From Devosia marina (lineage in GTDB: Bacteria; Pseudomonadota; Alphaproteobacteria; Rhizobiales; Devosiaceae), in assembly GCF_009758415.1 (NCBI RefSeq), contig NZ_WQRF01000007.1:45113-109112 (forward strand): a DNA stretch of 64,000 bases, given 5' to 3'. Of this stretch, positions 19,710-28,822 are shown one piece after another; position 1 is the stretch's first letter, and each line of letters starts with the position of its first letter. The position numbers were made by a program, and so were the translations under genes. The notes beneath the pieces are model-generated. The model was not told the DNA's origin. It made no database searches and saw only the letters and a program-made list of their open reading frames with translations.

Positions 19710-21443
19710 GTGACCCTGCTTTCCAATCGACCGGCATGGCGCCTTGCAATGGCCGCCATGCTTGCCCTGATGGCCACGCCCCTGGCGGCCCAGAGCGAGG
19801 CATCCGCGGGGCTGCGGCAGGCCGCGCAGGACATGCTCAAACTGTTCCGACCCAGCGTGACCGGCTCCTATATGGCCGGGCAGCAGGCGCTCAAGGATCT
19901 GCGGACCGACGAAGCTGCGCGCTATTTCTCCGATGCCGCTCAGGCCGATTGGGACAATCCCATTCTGGTCGAGCGAGCCTTTGTGGCGCTCGCCACCGAT
20001 GGGCAGATCGGCAAGGCCGCCTCCACGGCGCGCCGCATGCTCGAACTCGATCCGGCCAATGAGCTGGCCGAACTGGTGGTGGCCTCCGAAGCACTCAAGG
20101 AGCGGCGCTACGATTCCGCCGTGCGGCAGCTCAGCCAGATTTCGCAGGACAGCTTCAGCGGCATTACCGCCGGCATTCTGCGCGCCTGGGCCATGGTTGG
20201 TGACAATCGCGGCGATGACGCGCAGGCCTTGATGGAGGAGCTGGGCGCCAACGGTCTCGACGAGTTCCTTGTCTTCCACCGCGCGCTGATGGCCGAGGCC
20301 GCTGGCGATACTGAACTTGCGCTGGAACTGGCCGCACGCGCCTTTGAGGCAGAGCCCTATGTGGCGCGCATGGCCGAAGTCTATGCCCGCATGCTGGCCA
20401 ATTCCGGACGCTTCGATGAGGCCAAGGATGTGCTCGACGCCTTCGAAAGCGAAGGGCTCACCCACCCCATCATCGAGATCGTCCGCGAATCGGTCGAGGC
20501 TGGTCGGCGGCCGGGCGTGTTTGCCGCCAATGTGCAGATCGGCGCCGCTGAAATGTTCCACGGCATTGGCGTGGCCCTGTCGCGCGATGGCAGCTCCGAT
20601 CTGGCGCTGGTCTTCCTGCGCCTTGGCGTCTATCTCGATCCAGGTGCCGATGTCATTTCGCTGGCGCTGGGGCAATTGCTCGACATTGCCGGGCAGCATC
20701 AGGCCGCCAACCAGATCTACGACGCCATTCCCGCAAATTCGGCCATGAAGCCGATGGCCGTCGTGCGCGTCGCTCAGAATCTGGATGCCACCGGCGACCG
20801 TGCCGAAGCCCTTCGCCGTCTCAACAATATCGTTGCCACGCGCCCCGACGATCTCGATGCTGTGTCCGTGCTGGGCGACCTGCTGCGCTATGACGAGGAC
20901 TACCTGGCTGCCGCCGAGGCCTATACCAAGGCCCTGGAGATCACCGGGGGCGAATCTCCGGCCGATTGGCGCTTCTATTATGTGCGCGGCATTGCCTATG
21001 AGCGCGCCAAGGAATGGCCCAGGGCCGAGGCCGACTTCCTCAAGGCCCTCGAGCTCAATCCGGATCAGCCCCAGGTCCTCAACTATCTGGGCTATAGCTG
21101 GATCGACCAGGACATGCATCTGGTGCGGGCGCTCGAAATGATCGAGAAGGCCGTCGCCGCCCAGCCACAGGATGGCTACATCATCGATTCGCTCGGTTGG
21201 GCCTTCTACAAGCTGGACCGCATGGAAGAAGCCGTGGAAACGCTGGAACGCGCGGTCATGCTGCTGCCCAATGATCCGGAGATCAACGATCATCTGGGCG
21301 ATGCCTATTGGAAAGTCGGGCGCAAGCTCGAAGCGCGCTTCCAGTGGAACATCGCCCGTTCGGTCGACGAGACGGGCAATGTCGCCGAACGGGTCGGACC
21401 CAAGCTTGCCGAGGGGCTGGCGCCCGCTGCCGAAACCCAATAG
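19710..21443 (+). CDS. Exported tetratricopeptide-repeat protein
   Basis: A 577-residue protein with a GTG start after GGGAGA. A signal peptide is present (hydrophobic core AMAAMLALMATPLAAQ, cleavage near 28). The rest is alpha-helical TPR-like repeats, clearest in the C-terminal half: WRFYYVRGIAYERAKEWPRAEADFLKALELNP, LNYLGYSW and IIDSLGWAFYKLDRMEEAVETLERAV. It is probably a periplasmic or outer-membrane-associated scaffold; partners are unknown. It is followed by ispE after 7 bp and is likely co-transcribed, an arrangement I have met in other Rhizobiales. Confidence 0.88.
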   Translation: MTLLSNRPAWRLAMAAMLALMATPLAAQSEASAGLRQAAQDMLKLFRPSVTGSYMAGQQALKDLRTDEAARYFSDAAQADWDNPILVERAFVALATDGQIGKAASTARRMLELDPANELAELVVASEALKERRYDSAVRQLSQISQDSFSGITAGILRAWAMVGDNRGDDAQALMEELGANGLDEFLVFHRALMAEAAGDTELALELAARAFEAEPYVARMAEVYARMLANSGRFDEAKDVLDAFESEGLTHPIIEIVRESVEAGRRPGVFAANVQIGAAEMFHGIGVALSRDGSSDLALVFLRLGVYLDPGADVISLALGQLLDIAGQHQAANQIYDAIPANSAMKPMAVVRVAQNLDATGDRAEALRRLNNIVATRPDDLDAVSVLGDLLRYDEDYLAAAEAYTKALEITGGESPADWRFYYVRGIAYERAKEWPRAEADFLKALELNPDQPQVLNYLGYSWIDQDMHLVRALEMIEKAVAAQPQDGYIIDSLGWAFYKLDRMEEAVETLERAVMLLPNDPEINDHLGDAYWKVGRKLEARFQWNIARSVDETGNVAERVGPKLAEGLAPAAETQ

Positions 21444-21450
21444 TCCGCCC

Positions 21451-22332
21451 ATGGTCGAGGCTATCGTTCAGACGGCGCCAGCCAAGATCAACCTGGCCCT
21501 GCATGTCACACGCCGGCGCGAAGACGGCTATCACGATCTCGAAAGCCTGATCGTCTTCGCCGATATTTTCGATGAGCTCGAAGCGGTCACGGCGGCCGAG
21601 GACAGCCTAACCATATCCGGTCCGTTTTCGCGCGGTCTTGGCGCGGGGCCAAACAATCTGGTGCTCAAGGCCATTGCGGCCTTTCGTGCCCGTTGGCCGG
21701 AGCTTTCGCCGCCGGGCCTCAACCTGCATCTGACCAAGAACCTGCCTGTCGCTGCCGGGATTGGGGGCGGTTCGGCCGATGCGGCGGCGGCGCTGCGCAT
21801 TCTCGCCGGTATGGCCGCGGAGCCGGTGCCCGTGGCTGATCTGGCTGATCTGGCGGCAAGGTTGGGTGCCGATGTGCCCGCCTGTCTACTCTCGCGGCCG
21901 CTGGTGGCGCGGGGCGTGGGGGAAATCCTCTCGCCATTGCCCGATTTCCCGCAGCTCCATGTGACCCTGGTCAATCCGGGTGTGGCCGTGGCAACCGCCG
22001 ATGTGTTTCGCCGGCTGCGCGCCCATGACAATTATCCCCTGCCAGCACTGCCCGAGCCCCTGACGCGTCCGGCGCAACTCGGCTTGTGGCTTAACGAAAC
22101 GCGCAATGACCTGCAGCCGCCGGCGGTCAAGCTGGTGCCCGAGATCGGTGTTCTCATCGAAGAATTGGCGGAGACTCCTGGTTGCATGCTCTCGCGCATG
22201 TCCGGATCCGGCGCTACCGTCTTCGGTCTGTTCGGCTCGGAAGGGCAGGCGCATGAGGCGGCAAATCACATTCGCCGGCAATATCCGGACTATTGGGCAG
22301 CGGCAGCCGCCATTTCCGGCCCGGCGATATGA
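21451..22332 (+). CDS. ispE: 4-diphosphocytidyl-2-C-methyl-D-erythritol kinase IspE
   Basis: A 293-residue GHMP kinase of the non-mevalonate isoprenoid pathway. It has APAKINLALHV at 9-19, the ATP-binding loop PVAAGIGGGSADAAA at 99-113, and the C-terminal GHMP motif MSGSGATVFGLF. It phosphorylates the 2-hydroxyl of CDP-methylerythritol. Other genes of the same route in the window are ispH (36164-37135) and a downstream polyprenyl synthase (24828-25847). The ATG at 21451 is 7 bp after the TPR gene. Confidence 0.96.
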   Translation: MVEAIVQTAPAKINLALHVTRRREDGYHDLESLIVFADIFDELEAVTAAEDSLTISGPFSRGLGAGPNNLVLKAIAAFRARWPELSPPGLNLHLTKNLPVAAGIGGGSADAAAALRILAGMAAEPVPVADLADLAARLGADVPACLLSRPLVARGVGEILSPLPDFPQLHVTLVNPGVAVATADVFRRLRAHDNYPLPALPEPLTRPAQLGLWLNETRNDLQPPAVKLVPEIGVLIEELAETPGCMLSRMSGSGATVFGLFGSEGQAHEAANHIRRQYPDYWAAAAAISGPAI

Positions 22333-22482
22333 GGCCGAGCCTTTAGAAAATGTGATCGCATAAGTGTCGATCGCCTGTATTGGGAGTGGTCGGCTTCTGC
22401 TACTAAATCTCGGGGGCGCATTTATTGCAGAAACACGCTGACGTGTGTCGGTGGCGTTCATTTCGTTGCGGATCCGATCAGC

Positions 22483-24825
22483 GTGCCTTTCCCAACCTTT
22501 CTCAAATCCACCGCGGCGATCAGCCTGACCGTCGCGTTGGCCGCATGCTCAAGCGGCGGATCGTCCTCGTCAAGTAGCAGTTCGGGCAGCAGTTCGGGCG
22601 GCAGCGGGTCCAGTTCGGTGCCAAGCTATGTGTTCACGCCAGCGCCCAGCGCGACCTGGGGCACCCGCGGCGTCACCTTCAATGCCGCGCAGGCCGCCGC
22701 CTTCGCTGCTTCGGCCGAATTTCGGGCCAGCGACGCAAGCTGCGTCACGGTCGGGTGTGGAGTTACGCCAACCGGCACCCAGTCGGCCGCCTTTGTGCTG
22801 CATGGCGTCAACTGGGCCCATTCGGCCGGGCTGACCGGTGCGGGCAAAACCATCGCCATCGTCGATGACGGCTTCCGGCTGTCCCATCGGGAATTGGCCG
22901 GCAAAACCATCACGCAGACCGGCATATTGCCCGACAAGGGACACGGTACTTTTGTGGCTTCGCTGGCTGCGGGCAAGAAGGATGGGATCGGTATGCATGG
23001 CGTAGCGCCCGGGGCCGATCTCCATCTGACCTCCTTTGCGCCATCCGGCTCAGGGTTCGACATTGCCAATGTCACCGCCGGCACCCTGGCGGCAGCAGGC
23101 CTAAACGCGGTCGCCCAGAACAACTCCTGGGGTTTTGAGGTCTCATCGCTGAACCTGCAGACCTATCTTAAGAATAATCCCGGTGCCACAACCGCACAGG
23201 GCCTGAACGCAACCCTGGGCCATGGAACGGCAAATTGGCAGACCTATCTGAATGCGCTGGACAGTTTCCAGAATACGGGCGTCGTTGTCTGGGCGCTGTC
23301 CAACGACAATAGCCTGACTTCGGGCGATGTCATGGCCGCCTTGCCCTATTTTGAGCCCCGTCTGGCCGAGGCCTGGATTTCGGCGGCCAATGGCTATTTC
23401 GAGGTCAACGGTAGCGGCGACATTACCCGCGCAGTTCGTCTGTCTGCAGCCTGTGGTTTGGCGGCCAAGTTCTGCCTAGCTGGTGATGGTATCACCACGG
23501 CCGCCTGGAACGGCAACGACACCGACTATCGCAGTGGGTTCGGCACGTCCTTCGTTGCGCCCCAGGTGGCTGGAGCCGTTGCGCTGTTGGCCGGGGCTTT
23601 TCCCGACATGACGCCGTCCGAATGGGCGCAGCGCCTGTTGGCCAGTGCGGACAATTCCTGGTTTGCCGCCCAGGGCGTCCCACTTGCCGGCACGATCGAC
23701 TATGGCAATGGCGTTACTCATTCCTATTCGACCGAATGGGGCCACGGTGTGATGGACATTCGGGCCGCGCTCAGCCCGATAGGCTCGGTCTCGGTGCTGA
23801 GCGGCGCCAGCGTTGCCAGCGCGGAACGCCATAGCCTGTCCGAAAGCGCCATTGTGGCGCCCTCCAGCTTTGGCGATTCTCTCTCGCGCGCGCTCGAGCC
23901 CCAGCAACTGGCGGTGTTCGATGCGCTCAACCGCGCCTTTTCCGTGTCTTCGGCCAGCGCCGTGCAGACCGCGCCTGCGACCGTATTGCCGAGACTACCA
24001 GGACAGGCCAGCATTGATCAGGGGCATGACGGGCTCAATCTCATCCACACCGGTGACCTCGCCAGTGCCGTGACCGGCTTTGCTGGGGCCGGCGGTGGGG
24101 CATCGGTGCTCACCATGGCGGGCGAAAGCCTGCTGGTCGCCTCGATTGCCCCTGTCGGTGCGGCAGGCGAGCTGACCACCTATGGCTTTGCGGCCGAACA
24201 CGGCGCGGTGGACAATGGCGCGCTGGCCGGAGCAGGCATGACTCTTTCCCTGCCGCTCGGCAGCGGGCAGGTTCGGCTCGGCGCTACGCTGGCCGGGGAA
24301 CAGGGGGCGGTGATGGGGCTCGATGGCGGAACGGCCTTCGATTTCGGTTCCGGAAGCGCCATTGGCGCGCTGAACCTGGGACTGGAGCAGCCAATAGCGC
24401 CGGGCCTGTCGCTGTTCGGTCGCCTCGAATACGGCGCCGTCGCGCGCCAAGGGGGCGGCAACGGCCTGGTTTCAGATTTGTCGGGCCTGACCTTTTCCGG
24501 CATGGAGATCGGCGCCAGTTTCGCCAATACCCTGGCTGCGGGCGACCGCCTCACCCTGTCCGTGTCGCAGCCCCTGCGTATCGAGACCGGCATCGTCGAA
24601 ATGACCCGGCCGGTTGCGCGCTTGGCCGATGGCAGCATCGTCAACCAGACTTCAAGCGCGGACCTGACTTCATCGGGCCGCGAGATTGATCTTGGGCTGT
24701 CCTACGAGGCCAGCCTGCCCAACCAGGCTTCGTTCAGCCTCGGCTTCAAACATGCCATCAGCGCCGGACATGTTGCTGGACAGAGCGGCTCGGGGCTGAT
24801 GTTCGGCTACCGACAGGGGTTCTAA
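22483..24825 (+). CDS. Lipoprotein subtilisin-like serine protease autotransporter
   Basis: A 780-residue protein with a GTG start. Signal peptide II has lipobox L19-A-A-C22, then a Ser/Gly-rich linker (23-45). The S8 peptidase domain (about 110-430) has catalytic Asp128 or Asp129 (IAIVDDGF), His154 (KGHGTFVAS) and Ser356 (GTSFVAPQVAGAVALL). The C-terminal part from about 520 has alternating beta strands ending ...MFGYRQGF with a terminal Phe, as in outer-membrane beta barrels. The layout matches lipidated subtilisin autotransporters such as Neisseria NalP, with which the catalytic domain would be carried to the cell surface. The barrel length is inferred by eye. No strong ribosome site precedes the GTG. 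Confidence 0.85.
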   Translation: MPFPTFLKSTAAISLTVALAACSSGGSSSSSSSSGSSSGGSGSSSVPSYVFTPAPSATWGTRGVTFNAAQAAAFAASAEFRASDASCVTVGCGVTPTGTQSAAFVLHGVNWAHSAGLTGAGKTIAIVDDGFRLSHRELAGKTITQTGILPDKGHGTFVASLAAGKKDGIGMHGVAPGADLHLTSFAPSGSGFDIANVTAGTLAAAGLNAVAQNNSWGFEVSSLNLQTYLKNNPGATTAQGLNATLGHGTANWQTYLNALDSFQNTGVVVWALSNDNSLTSGDVMAALPYFEPRLAEAWISAANGYFEVNGSGDITRAVRLSAACGLAAKFCLAGDGITTAAWNGNDTDYRSGFGTSFVAPQVAGAVALLAGAFPDMTPSEWAQRLLASADNSWFAAQGVPLAGTIDYGNGVTHSYSTEWGHGVMDIRAALSPIGSVSVLSGASVASAERHSLSESAIVAPSSFGDSLSRALEPQQLAVFDALNRAFSVSSASAVQTAPATVLPRLPGQASIDQGHDGLNLIHTGDLASAVTGFAGAGGGASVLTMAGESLLVASIAPVGAAGELTTYGFAAEHGAVDNGALAGAGMTLSLPLGSGQVRLGATLAGEQGAVMGLDGGTAFDFGSGSAIGALNLGLEQPIAPGLSLFGRLEYGAVARQGGGNGLVSDLSGLTFSGMEIGASFANTLAAGDRLTLSVSQPLRIETGIVEMTRPVARLADGSIVNQTSSADLTSSGREIDLGLSYEASLPNQASFSLGFKHAISAGHVAGQSGSGLMFGYRQGF
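22576..22599 (+). repeat. 12-bp tandem repeat in the Ser/Gly linker
   Basis: Two exact copies of AGCAGTTCGGGC, followed by a partial third (GGCAGCGGG-like), within a run of serine codons just after the lipidated cysteine. Gain or loss of a copy would change linker length by four residues without a frameshift. Confidence 0.7.
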
Positions 24826-24827
24826 GA

Positions 24828-25847
24828 CTAGCTTGCGCGGCTGACGCTGTGCACCACCACCTCGGCGAGAATGGACTTCATTTCGCTTTCGGGAAGTTGA
24901 TCGAGCGCAGCAATGGCGGCCCTGGCATGGTCCTGCGCTTTTTCCAAGGTCTTCCTCAGCGTCTCGTAGCGGTTGAAGATGGCCACCACCTGATGCACTT
25001 CGAGGTCCGTGGCTTCGGCATTGCCCAGTGCTGCAGCGATAAGGGTGCGCTCGCTTTCGCTGGCGGACTGCAGCGCCAGGATCACCGGCAGGGTCATCTT
25101 GCCTTCACGCAAATCGTCGCCGACATTCTTGCCCAGCGTTCCCGACTGTCCGCCATAATCGAGCGCATCATCGACAAGCTGGAAGGCATTGCCCAATTCC
25201 AGCCCATAAAGCGCCAGCGCCTTGCGGCCGGCCTCGTTGGCCCCGCCCGACATGGCTCCGACCTCGCAGGCGGCCTCGAACAGCACGGCGGTCTTGGCGC
25301 GGATCACTTCGGCATAATCGGCGGCAGTGGTATCGAGATCGCCGGTCTTGGCCAGCTGGAAGACTTCACCTTCCGCCATCACGGCGGAGGCGGCAGACAG
25401 CACCCCGAGTGCATCGACGTCGCCGGTTTCCACCATCATCATGAAGGCCTGGCCGAGCAGGAAGTCGCCCACCAGGATCGAGGCCTTATTGCCCCAGACC
25501 ATGCGGGCCGCCGGCTTGCCACGGCGCATGTCGCTTTCGTCCACCACATCGTCATGCAGCAGCGTGGCATTGTGCATGAACTCGACAGCGGCGGCGAAAT
25601 TGATGGCGCTGCCATTGCCTTTGCCGAACAGGATTGCGGCGGCGACCGTCAGCATGGGCCGCAGGCGCTTGCCGCCGCTTTCGATCAGATAGCGCGCGAG
25701 CTCGGGCACCATGTCCACATGGCTCTCGGCGCGCTCCAGAATGAGGGCATTGACGCGCGCCATGTCATCCGCGGTGGCGGCTATCAGCCGCTCCACCGGG
25801 TTCATGTCTGGCGCCTGATTGATCTTGGGCAGAACTGACACCGCCAT
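24828..25847 (-). CDS. Polyprenyl (octaprenyl/decaprenyl) diphosphate synthase
   Basis: A 339-residue trans-prenyltransferase. The first Asp-rich motif is D99-D-V-V-D103 (LLHDDVVDE) and the second is DDALDYGG near residue 225. SGGKRLRPML precedes them. It extends isoprenyl diphosphates to make the ubiquinone side chain, most likely C45-C50 in this group, though chain length cannot be read with certainty. The ATG at 25847 follows AAGGACTTT. It is divergent from trmN6-like and convergent with the protease gene, with only 2 bp between stops. Confidence 0.93.
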   Translation of the reverse strand: MAVSVLPKINQAPDMNPVERLIAATADDMARVNALILERAESHVDMVPELARYLIESGGKRLRPMLTVAAAILFGKGNGSAINFAAAVEFMHNATLLHDDVVDESDMRRGKPAARMVWGNKASILVGDFLLGQAFMMMVETGDVDALGVLSAASAVMAEGEVFQLAKTGDLDTTAADYAEVIRAKTAVLFEAACEVGAMSGGANEAGRKALALYGLELGNAFQLVDDALDYGGQSGTLGKNVGDDLREGKMTLPVILALQSASESERTLIAAALGNAEATDLEVHQVVAIFNRYETLRKTLEKAQDHARAAIAALDQLPESEMKSILAEVVVHSVSRAS

Positions 25848-25935
25848 AAAGTCCTTGATGCCTGAAGGGCAATTCGGGTTGAGACCGCCGTGCCCAGCCA
25901 TGTATGGTTCGGGCAAAACCAGCCTTCCGGTTGCG

Positions 25936-26721
25936 ATGTCCCTAGACCAGCCCGCCCAGTTTGTAAAACATCAAACCATAACGCGCGACGCCTTTTTGGG
26001 CGGGCGGCTCACTCTGTCGCAGCCCCGAACCGGTTTTCGCGCCGGACTGGACAGTGTCCTGCTCGGCGCCGCCGTGCCTGCGGGCACGCGCAACGTGCTC
26101 GATCTGGGCGCGGGCGTGGGCACAGCGGCCCTATGCGCGTTGGCCATGGGGCGCGCCGAAAAGGCCTGTCTGGTCGAGCGGGACGAAGCGGCGCTGGCGC
26201 TGGCGCGGGACAATGTCGCCCAGAACGGCCTTGCCGAAAGGGCCGATGTTCTGGCGCTCGACATTCTGGTCAAGGGCGCGGACCGGCGCACCGCTGGTCT
26301 GAATGACAATGCTTATGATGTGGTGATCGCCAACCCGCCTTATTTCGGCGCAGGGCAGGGCACGCATGCGCCGGACGGTGCGCGGGCCGATGCCCGCCAC
26401 ATGGACACCGATAGTCTCGACCTCTGGGTCAAGTGCGCCGCGACGGCGGCCAGCGCCGGTGGCACCGCAATCGTCATCTATCCCGCCGAAGGTCTGGCGG
26501 CCCTGTTGGCCGCCTTTGACCGCCGTTTTGGCGGTATTGTGATATTGCCGCTTTGCCCGCGCCCGGGTGCATCTGCGTCTCGCGTCCTGGTGCGCGGACA
26601 AAAGGGGTCGCGCGCGCCATTGAAACTGTTGGCCGCACGCCCCCTGCACGGCGAACAGGGCAATGGCTTTACCCCCGAATTCGAAGCCATCTTGCGCGGC
26701 ACGGCGGTGCTGGACTGGTAA
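25936..26721 (+). CDS. tRNA1(Val) (adenine37-N6)-methyltransferase-like protein
   Basis: A 261-residue class I SAM methyltransferase. Motif I is VLDLGAGVGTAAL at 54-66, and the catalytic N-P-P-Y is at 133-136, the N6-adenine/N5-glutamine signature. FLGGRLTLSQPRTGFRAGLDSVLLGAAV at the N-terminus is typical of the TrmN6/YfiC group. It probably modifies A37 of tRNA1(Val). Start choice is uncertain: the ATG at 25936 is used, and an in-frame ATG at 25900 is possible, neither with a strong ribosome site. It is divergent from the prenyl synthase, with about 88 bp between. Confidence 0.85.
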   Translation: MSLDQPAQFVKHQTITRDAFLGGRLTLSQPRTGFRAGLDSVLLGAAVPAGTRNVLDLGAGVGTAALCALAMGRAEKACLVERDEAALALARDNVAQNGLAERADVLALDILVKGADRRTAGLNDNAYDVVIANPPYFGAGQGTHAPDGARADARHMDTDSLDLWVKCAATAASAGGTAIVIYPAEGLAALLAAFDRRFGGIVILPLCPRPGASASRVLVRGQKGSRAPLKLLAARPLHGEQGNGFTPEFEAILRGTAVLDW

Positions 26722-26768
26722 TGGCGCCCGCGCCTGCCTAAATGTCCGGAACATCCAGGGGAGCACAC

Positions 26769-27614
26769 ATGACCGAGACGCCCACGGGCACCAAGCGCAA
26801 TTGGCTGAGCCGACTGATTCACCGCCCGCCCGTCATTCCGGTTGTGCGCCTGCAGGGCGTGATCGCCGCCGAACAGCGGCCCGGCCGGCTCAATATCGCC
26901 ACGGTCGAACCCTTGCTGGCCAAGGCCTTTACCATCAGATCGGCGCCCGCCGTCGCCATCGTCATCAACTCACCTGGCGGCTCGCCGGTACAGAGCCGGC
27001 TGATTTCCAAACGCATTCGCGATCTGGCCAGTGAGCACAACAAGCCCGTACTGGTTTTCGTTGAGGATGCTGCTGCCTCGGGCGGATACTTTATCGCCGT
27101 GGCCGGAGACGAGATCTTTGTCGATCCCTCTTCGATTGTCGGCTCAGTCGGTGTCATCATGGCGACCTTTGGCTTTGTCGGCGCCATCGACAAGCTCGGC
27201 ATCGAGCGCCGCGTGCATACAGCAGGCCGGAACAAGTCGACGCTCGATCCCTTCCTGCCCGAAAAGGCGGAAGATGTGGAACGCATCAAGCACTTCGAAC
27301 TCGATATCCATCAGGTCTTCATCGACCATGTAAAGGCCGGGCGCCGCGGTCGACTCAAGGCCGATGATGACACCCTGTTCACCGGCGAGTGGTGGACCGG
27401 TCTGCGGGGCGTGGAACTGGGGCTTGTCGATGCCATTGGCGATCTGCACACCGTTCTGCGGCAGCGCTTTGGCCCCGAAGTGGTGCTCAAGCCCATTGCG
27501 CCCAAACGCCCCTTCTTCGCTTTGCCCCGGCTGGGATTTTCCGCTCAGGGCATGGTAGAGGAGGTCACCACGTCTTTCGAGGATCGCGCCTGGTGGGCGC
27601 GGATCGGTCTCTAG
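26769..27614 (+). CDS. S49-family (SppA/SohB-like) serine peptidase
   Basis: A 281-residue peptidase. INSPGGSPVQS is the first oxyanion/loop segment, and the nucleophile lies in EDAAASGGYFIAVAGDEIFVDPSSIVGSVGVI, the signal-peptide-peptidase signature. Residues 15-35 lack a clear signal sequence or membrane helix, so it may be cytoplasmic or peripherally bound. Family members cut leftover signal peptides or membrane protein fragments. AGGGGAGC precedes the ATG at 26769. A small membrane protein gene follows after 10 bp and may be its operon partner. Confidence 0.9.
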   Translation: MTETPTGTKRNWLSRLIHRPPVIPVVRLQGVIAAEQRPGRLNIATVEPLLAKAFTIRSAPAVAIVINSPGGSPVQSRLISKRIRDLASEHNKPVLVFVEDAAASGGYFIAVAGDEIFVDPSSIVGSVGVIMATFGFVGAIDKLGIERRVHTAGRNKSTLDPFLPEKAEDVERIKHFELDIHQVFIDHVKAGRRGRLKADDDTLFTGEWWTGLRGVELGLVDAIGDLHTVLRQRFGPEVVLKPIAPKRPFFALPRLGFSAQGMVEEVTTSFEDRAWWARIGL

Positions 27615-27624
27615 GTCTTAAAGC

Positions 27625-27846
27625 ATGCTCCTGCGCATACTGCTCTTTGTGGGCCTCGGCCTGCTGATCTATTTCGGCATCCGCCGCATCTGGAAGGATT
27701 GGACCAACAAGTTCAATCACGACGCCGAGGAAGCCAAACGGATCGCCCGCGAACGCGATCGCGCCGAACGCGCCAAACCCGGCGTCATCGACCTCAAGCG
27801 CGACGAGGACGGAACCTACCGGCCAAAGGACGGGGATCGCGACTAG
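27625..27846 (+). CDS. Small single-pass membrane protein, unknown
   Basis: A 73-residue protein. Residues 2-19 form one transmembrane helix (LLRILLFVGLGLLIYFG). The rest is a charged, probably helical tail (KRIARERDRAERAKPG) likely in the cytoplasm. It is not assigned to a family. It lies 10 bp after the S49 peptidase on the same strand, suggesting co-translation and possibly a role as membrane partner of that peptidase. Its stop overlaps the stop of the convergent phosphotransferase by 4 bp. Confidence 0.7.
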   Translation: MLLRILLFVGLGLLIYFGIRRIWKDWTNKFNHDAEEAKRIARERDRAERAKPGVIDLKRDEDGTYRPKDGDRD

Positions 27847-28706
27847 CGGCCGGCCAGAATGCGCCTGCACCAGCGCATCAAAGCGGGATCGTCTGCGGCA
27901 AAGGACCAGTAGGCCGCCAGCCAGCGTTTGGCGTTCGGGTAGTGGGCCGTGAGATTGTGTTCTGCAAGCCGGCCCATGGCCAGCGCGCGGTCTGCCTCGG
28001 TTGCGTCTGGCGATATTTCGCTGTCGAGATAGGCAACAGCGCTCCAGGCTTCCATGCGCGCGTCGCCGATTATGGTCGATGGTCCAAAGTCGAGCACAGC
28101 TGTGACGGTGCTGCCTTGCGCCAGCACATTGCCCGGAAAATAGTCCATATGCACGAGCGCGGCTTGGGTTGGCACCGGCAGGACGATGTCACGCATCGCC
28201 GCCACGGCAGGGCGCAGGTCAGTGGGACAGCTTGCAAGGCTCCGCTCCACACGGGCGCGAAGAAATCCTTTCCAATCAGTCGCGCACAGCTCCGCGTCGC
28301 CAAGCAATGGACCGTAGTCCGGACGGTGAATTGAAATTGTCCTGATCTGGTCGGCCACACTGAGATAGTCGATAAGCAGGTCAGCGCGCTCGGGGCCGGA
28401 CATACCCTTGAGAAGTTGCGAGACCGGCTGCCCCGATAATCTGGGTTCAACGCTGAAAACGCGCCCATTCCATGCCTGCACACTGTCCGCCGACGGCACT
28501 TGAAACTTCAAATGTCGGGCACCAGTCTTGATCTCGGCCATCAGGCCGGCCCTTTGTTCTGCGTCTGCCAGCGCTGCCCCGCCCCGCAAGATGCGAACAA
28601 CATGCGCATCATCCAGTGCATAAACCTGTGCTTCGCTACCGGCTCCAAGCAGGGTGGCTTGCGGATGGCCGAGATAGGCAAGAATGTCGAGGTCCGTGGC
28701 GCTCAT
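27843..28706 (-). CDS. Aminoglycoside phosphotransferase-family kinase
   Basis: A 287-residue APH/choline-kinase-fold protein. The nucleotide-binding start is GAGSEAQVYALDDAHVVRI (22-40), and the catalytic loop is H-M-D-Y-F-P-G-N with Asp as base, followed by the metal-binding AVLDFGPS. Substrates in this family range from aminoglycosides to homoserine and sugars; nothing here identifies it. It is a lone gene, convergent with the small membrane protein and divergent from glyQ. Confidence 0.85.
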   Translation of the reverse strand: MSATDLDILAYLGHPQATLLGAGSEAQVYALDDAHVVRILRGGAALADAEQRAGLMAEIKTGARHLKFQVPSADSVQAWNGRVFSVEPRLSGQPVSQLLKGMSGPERADLLIDYLSVADQIRTISIHRPDYGPLLGDAELCATDWKGFLRARVERSLASCPTDLRPAVAAMRDIVLPVPTQAALVHMDYFPGNVLAQGSTVTAVLDFGPSTIIGDARMEAWSAVAYLDSEISPDATEADRALAMGRLAEHNLTAHYPNAKRWLAAYWSFAADDPALMRWCRRILAGR

Positions 28707-28822
28707 GACTGCATCTGCGGGGGACTGCGATCATGTGTCAATGCAGGCTTTGTCCTCCGCGCCATTGACCACTCCGGCGCACCCCACTAGAGCTTTGTCC
28801 GCTTCATTGCAGGACTTTTGAC

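Noticed and set aside
19560..21452. A 630-codon open frame on the minus strand
   Set aside because: It lies antisense to the TPR gene, which has a signal peptide, repeat motifs and a ribosome site. The antisense frame shows no domain; it is a by-product of high GC at third positions.
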